Below are positions 61,530-64,000 of a stretch of 64,000 nt of DNA, piece by piece. Location of the stretch: positions 2,852,001-2,916,000 of the forward strand of contig NZ_CP065037.1 in assembly GCF_019924635.1 (NCBI RefSeq). Reading direction: 5' to 3'. A program made the translations under genes and the position numbers. The first letter of the stretch is position 1, and each line of letters opens with the position of its first letter. The notes below the pieces were generated by a model, which did no database searches, had not been told where the DNA came from, and worked only from the letters and a program-made list of their open reading frames with translations. The stretch is from Leifsonia sp. ZF2019 (GTDB lineage: Bacteria > Actinomycetota > Actinomycetes > Actinomycetales > Microbacteriaceae).

Positions 61530-63299
61530 GTGACTCTCGCACACAGGCGCTCCCCGCGCGCCCGGCGTTCGGCGCGCCCTCTCGCCGCACTGCTCGCCGC
61601 CTCCGTGCTCACGGCGGGCGGTCTGCTGGTCTCGGCCGCCCCCGCCGCGGCCGCCTCCGGCTTCACCGTCTCGGGGACCATCTCGTACGCGGTCCCCGGT
61701 TCGACCGCGCCGACGACGCGGGTACGGCTCTACCCGGTCACGGGGTCCCAGCCTTCCACCGCCGGCGCCTACACGACGACGTCGACGGGAGGCGCCTGGT
61801 CCGTGTCCGGCGTCGCCGCCGGGCGCTACCGCATCCTCTTCGAGGCGACCTCCTCCGACGCCCGCGCCAACGCGCCGGTCTGGTACGGGGGCACGCCGTT
61901 CGAGGACTCCGCCACGGTCGTCAAGGTGTCCGGCACCGTCAGCGGCCTGACCGTCGCCCAACCGGCCTCCGGTTCGATCAGCGGCACCGTGACCGGACCG
62001 GTCGACGCGACCGCCCTCCGCGCCTACCTGCTGAACCCCGACACCGGTCTCTTCGAGCGTGCCGTGGGCATCGGCTCCGCCGACACCAGCGGCACGGGGG
62101 ACTACACGATCCGCGGCCTCGCCGCCGGCGACTACATCGTGCGGTTCGCCGACCGCACCAGCGATACCCCCGCCTTCTCGACCCAGTACGCCGGCGGCGC
62201 CGACAGCCTGTGGCAGTCGACGACGGTCACCGTCGCCGCCGGCCAGGCCGTGACCGGTGTCGACGGCGCCGTGTCCGGTTGGGGCTGGTACTCGGGCCGG
62301 ATATCCGGCGGCGACCGCTTCGAGACCTCGGCTCAGGTGTCGTCCGCCATCTACCCGGCGGGCACCACCGCCGGCACGGGGCCGATCGTGCACGTCGCGA
62401 GCGGCGTCGACTTCCCGGACGCGCTCAGCGCGAGCGCCGCCTCCGCCGCCGATGGGGGCCCGCTCCTGCTCACCCTCCCGGGGAGCGTCCCCGCGACGAT
62501 CCTCACCGAGCTCGCCCGGCTCAAGCCGAAGGCGATCGTGGTCGTCGGCGGCACGAACTCCGTCACCGATGGCGCCTACCGCCAGCTCGCAGCGCTGACG
62601 CCGTCGATCCGGCGTGTCTCGGGCTCGGACCGCTACGAGACCTCGCGGGCCGTGATGGCGGATGCGTTCGGCTCCGGCTCCGTGACGAGCGTGTTCGTCG
62701 CGACCGGCGCGAACTTCCCCGACGCCCTGGTGGCCGGCTCTGCCGCCGGCTACCAGTACGGTCCCCTCCTGCTGGTCAACGGCGCCGCTGCGCATCTCGA
62801 CGCGGCCAGCTCCGCCGCGATCTCGGCGCTCTCGCCGAGGCGCATCTACATCGTCGGCGGTCTCAACAGCGTGTCGGCCGGCATCCAGGCCGACCTCCAA
62901 CGGCTCGGGGCGCCCCAGGTCCTGCGCCTGGCGGGCAGCGACCGGTTCGGGACGGCTCAGGCCGTCAACGCAGCGGTCTTCCCGTTCGCGGACGAGGCCT
63001 TCGTCGCCAGCGCCTTCGGCTTCCCTGACGCGCTGTCGATCTCCGCGGCCGCCGGGATGCTCGGTTCGCCGCTCCTTCTCGCACCGGCGTCCTGCATCCC
63101 CTCGGGCGAGGTGGCCGACGCCACGCTACGCGGCGTCTCGACCTACTGGGCCGTCGGGGGGACGAGCGTGCTGTCTCCGGGCATCACCCGGCTGCAGACC
63201 TGCGGAGCGGGCACGGGGACGACCTCGGCGCCCGGCACGCTGCCGGACGTCGCTCCGGCTCCGGGCGACGCCGGCGCCCTCACTGCTCCACGAGCTTGA
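61530..63299 (+). CDS. Exported cell wall-binding (CWB2) repeat protein
   Basis: This 589-residue protein has a signal peptide ([26 protein letters not shown], cleavage near AAPAAAASG at about 42). Two carboxypeptidase-regulatory-like beta domains follow (about 45-130 and 140-250, with YRILFEATSS and YIVRFADRTS). Three CWB2 repeats begin near 258 (GGDRFETSAQVSSAIYP), 365 (GSDRYETSRAVMADAF) and 468 (GSDRFGTAQAVNAAVF), each with an FPDAL core (VDFPDAL, ANFPDAL, FGFPDAL). CWB2 repeats anchor proteins to wall polymers. Its 3' end overlaps the convergent SMR exporter gene by 20 bases. Confidence 0.92.
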   Translation: MTLAHRRSPRARRSARPLAALLAASVLTAGGLLVSAAPAAAASGFTVSGTISYAVPGSTAPTTRVRLYPVTGSQPSTAGAYTTTSTGGAWSVSGVAAGRYRILFEATSSDARANAPVWYGGTPFEDSATVVKVSGTVSGLTVAQPASGSISGTVTGPVDATALRAYLLNPDTGLFERAVGIGSADTSGTGDYTIRGLAAGDYIVRFADRTSDTPAFSTQYAGGADSLWQSTTVTVAAGQAVTGVDGAVSGWGWYSGRISGGDRFETSAQVSSAIYPAGTTAGTGPIVHVASGVDFPDALSASAASAADGGPLLLTLPGSVPATILTELARLKPKAIVVVGGTNSVTDGAYRQLAALTPSIRRVSGSDRYETSRAVMADAFGSGSVTSVFVATGANFPDALVAGSAAGYQYGPLLLVNGAAAHLDAASSAAISALSPRRIYIVGGLNSVSAGIQADLQRLGAPQVLRLAGSDRFGTAQAVNAAVFPFADEAFVASAFGFPDALSISAAAGMLGSPLLLAPASCIPSGEVADATLRGVSTYWAVGGTSVLSPGITRLQTCGAGTGTTSAPGTLPDVAPAPGDAGALTAPRA

Positions 63300-63597
63300 G
63301 GCCGACGACGCAGCCGACGAGGCCCAGGATCAGCAGCACCTTGGCGAGTGAGAAGCCTTCGCCGCCGAAGACCGAGGCGTAGAGGACGGTGAGGGCGGCT
63401 CCGATGCCGACCCAGACGGCGTAGGCGGTTCCGGTCGAGATCTCGCGCATGGCGAAGGCGAGCCCGCCCATCGAGGCGACGAGGGCGACACCGAACACGG
63501 CGGTGGGCCAGAACCGGGTGAATCCCTCGGACTTGCCGAGGGCGGTGGCCCAGACGGCCTCGAGCACACCGGAGAGGATGAGGACGATCCACGACAT
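63280..63597 (-). CDS. SMR family guanidinium exporter (Gdx/SugE type)
   Basis: This 105-residue four-helix transporter has the essential Glu13 and Trp16 in GVLEAVWATALGKSEGF, a SugE/Gdx-type signature. GTAYAVWVGIGAALTVLYASVFGGEGFSLAKVLLILGLVGCVVGLKLVE completes helices 3 and 4. Gdx proteins export guanidinium as antiparallel dimers. A guanidine-III-type riboswitch directly upstream supports this role over a general drug pump. The gene converges on and overlaps the CWB2 gene. A single gene means a homodimer. Confidence 0.93.
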   Translation of the reverse strand: MSWIVLILSGVLEAVWATALGKSEGFTRFWPTAVFGVALVASMGGLAFAMREISTGTAYAVWVGIGAALTVLYASVFGGEGFSLAKVLLILGLVGCVVGLKLVEQ

Positions 63598-63612
63598 GAC
63601 GACGGTCTCCCT

Positions 63613-63653
63613 GGCCAGTCTTGTCGCTCACCGGGTACTGATCCGTCGTCCGG
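63613..63653 (-). ncRNA. Guanidine-III (ykkC-III) riboswitch
   Basis: The minus-strand leader contains CCGGACGA, then GTACCCGGT, then ACAAGAC and GGCC, in the order and spacing of the ykkC-III/guanidine-III class. CCGG pairs with CCGG to form the first helix, and GG(A)TCAGT pairs with ACTGGCC to form the pseudoknot. AGGGAG, the likely ribosome site, follows at once, so ligand binding would expose or hide it. The gene controlled is the SMR exporter, the expected target. Confidence 0.85.
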
Positions 63654-63718
63654 GATCGCGCGCACGGCGATCTAGCACAAGCGTACCACTATGGCGATGA
63701 CAAGCTTCCGTTTCGCAC

Positions 63719-63734
63719 TGTTACGCGTGTTACG
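63719..63734 (+). repeat. Direct repeat ahead of metY
   Basis: TGTTACG occurs at 63719-63725 and 63728-63734, a nine-base period, about 40 bases upstream of the metY -10 element. It could bind a regulator. Confidence 0.4.
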
Positions 63735-63765
63735 GGGCTCGGCGGTCCGCACCGGGATGGTCCGC

Positions 63766-63771
63766 TAGCGT
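63766..63771 (+). promoter_or_regulatory. -10 element of metY
   Basis: TAGCGT is followed by six bases (GAGCGC) and the ATG at 63778, which fits a leaderless transcript. Confidence 0.5.
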
Positions 63772-63777
63772 GAGCGC

Positions 63778-64000
63778 ATGGCTGATCGCGAATATGGCTT
63801 CCGCACGCGTGCGATCCACGCGGGCAACATCCCCGACCCGGTGACGGGAGCCCGCGCGCTGCCGATCTACCAGACCAGCGCGTTCGTCTTCGACGACACC
63901 GCCGACGCGGCCGCGCGGTTCGCCCTGCAGAAGTACGGCAACATCTACTCGCGCCTGGCGAACCCGACGGTCGCCTCGTTCGAGGAGCGCATCGCGAGCC
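63778..64000 (+). CDS. metY: O-acetylhomoserine sulfhydrylase-like PLP enzyme (N-terminus, partial)
   Basis: The first 74 residues are visible: MADREYGFRTRAIHAGN, then PVTGARALPIYQTSAFVF, ARFALQKYGNIYSRLANPTVASFEERIAS. RAIHAGxxPDPVTGARALPIYQTSAF and YSRLxNPT are typical of MetY, the PLP-dependent O-acetylhomoserine sulfhydrylase of methionine synthesis. The PLP Lys lies beyond the window edge. Related cystathionine gamma-synthase-family enzymes share parts of this start, but the FALQKYGNIYSR run favours MetY. Confidence 0.9.
   Translation, partial: MADREYGFRTRAIHAGNIPDPVTGARALPIYQTSAFVFDDTADAAARFALQKYGNIYSRLANPTVASFEERIAS

Overview
The window reads as chromosome of a high-G+C Actinobacterium, most likely Microbacteriaceae (Leifsonia-like). 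The grounds are composition, frequent GTG starts, many 1-4 base stop/start overlaps, an actinobacterial housekeeping gene order and many leaderless-type promoters. No rRNA, CRISPR array or intact transposase is visible. I see one tRNA (Gln, TTG).

The backbone is a conserved run of housekeeping genes, mostly on the minus strand: pmt/rsmI - metG - tatD - rsmA - ispE - (ABC-F) - tRNA-Gln - glmU - prs - rplY - pth - mfd - mazG - eno - ftsB-like. Accessory blocks have opened it at nearly every junction.

Region by region. (1) 0-4 kb: start of an FtsB/DivIC-like gene, a small membrane protein, eno, a DUF1349 protein and hisS. (2) 4.2-8.3 kb: an iron-siderophore ABC importer behind a near-consensus DtxR/IdeR box. 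(3) 8.3-16.8 kb: mazG, a VOC protein, nhaA with a structured leader, a 220-bp inverted-repeat element with a G-rich tandem repeat, mfd, a phosphopantetheinyl transferase, a hydrolase and pth. (4) 16.8-27 kb: rplY, then a gluconate/L-idonate catabolic cluster: gntK, idnD-like, idnO-like, a frameshifted FAH-family gene, an MFS permease, an IclR regulator, two dehydrogenases and gnd. Together these can take L-idonate through 5-ketogluconate, gluconate and 6-phosphogluconate to ribulose-5-phosphate. Matching TGAAC-N3-GTTCA palindromes sit beside the -10 elements of two of its promoters. (5) 27-37 kb: prs, glmU, tRNA-Gln, MarR, a TagF-like/GT4 fusion, an AidB-like acyl-CoA dehydrogenase, GNAT and ABC-F. 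(6) 37-47.7 kb: a sugar-type ABC importer with a YhfX-like PLP protein, a ROK kinase and a phosphotriesterase-family hydrolase, divergent from a ROK repressor; then a large LuxR regulator. (7) 47.7-52.1 kb: ispE, rsmA, tatD, metG. (8) 52.1-57.2 kb: an accessory island with a VapBC-type toxin-antitoxin pair and a type-VII-linked toxin cassette (YbaB-like, EspC-like, WXG-like/TNT toxin, two paralogous putative immunity genes, an ADP-ribosyltransferase-fold-like protein). (9) 57.3-64 kb: rsmI, pmt, an S53 peptidase, a CWB2 surface protein, an SMR exporter under a guanidine-III riboswitch, and the start of metY.

The best candidates for something under-described are the TNT toxin cassette with duplicated immunity genes and its coupled ART-like protein, the nhaA leader RNA, the php/yhfX-like importer operon, and the IclR operator pair.
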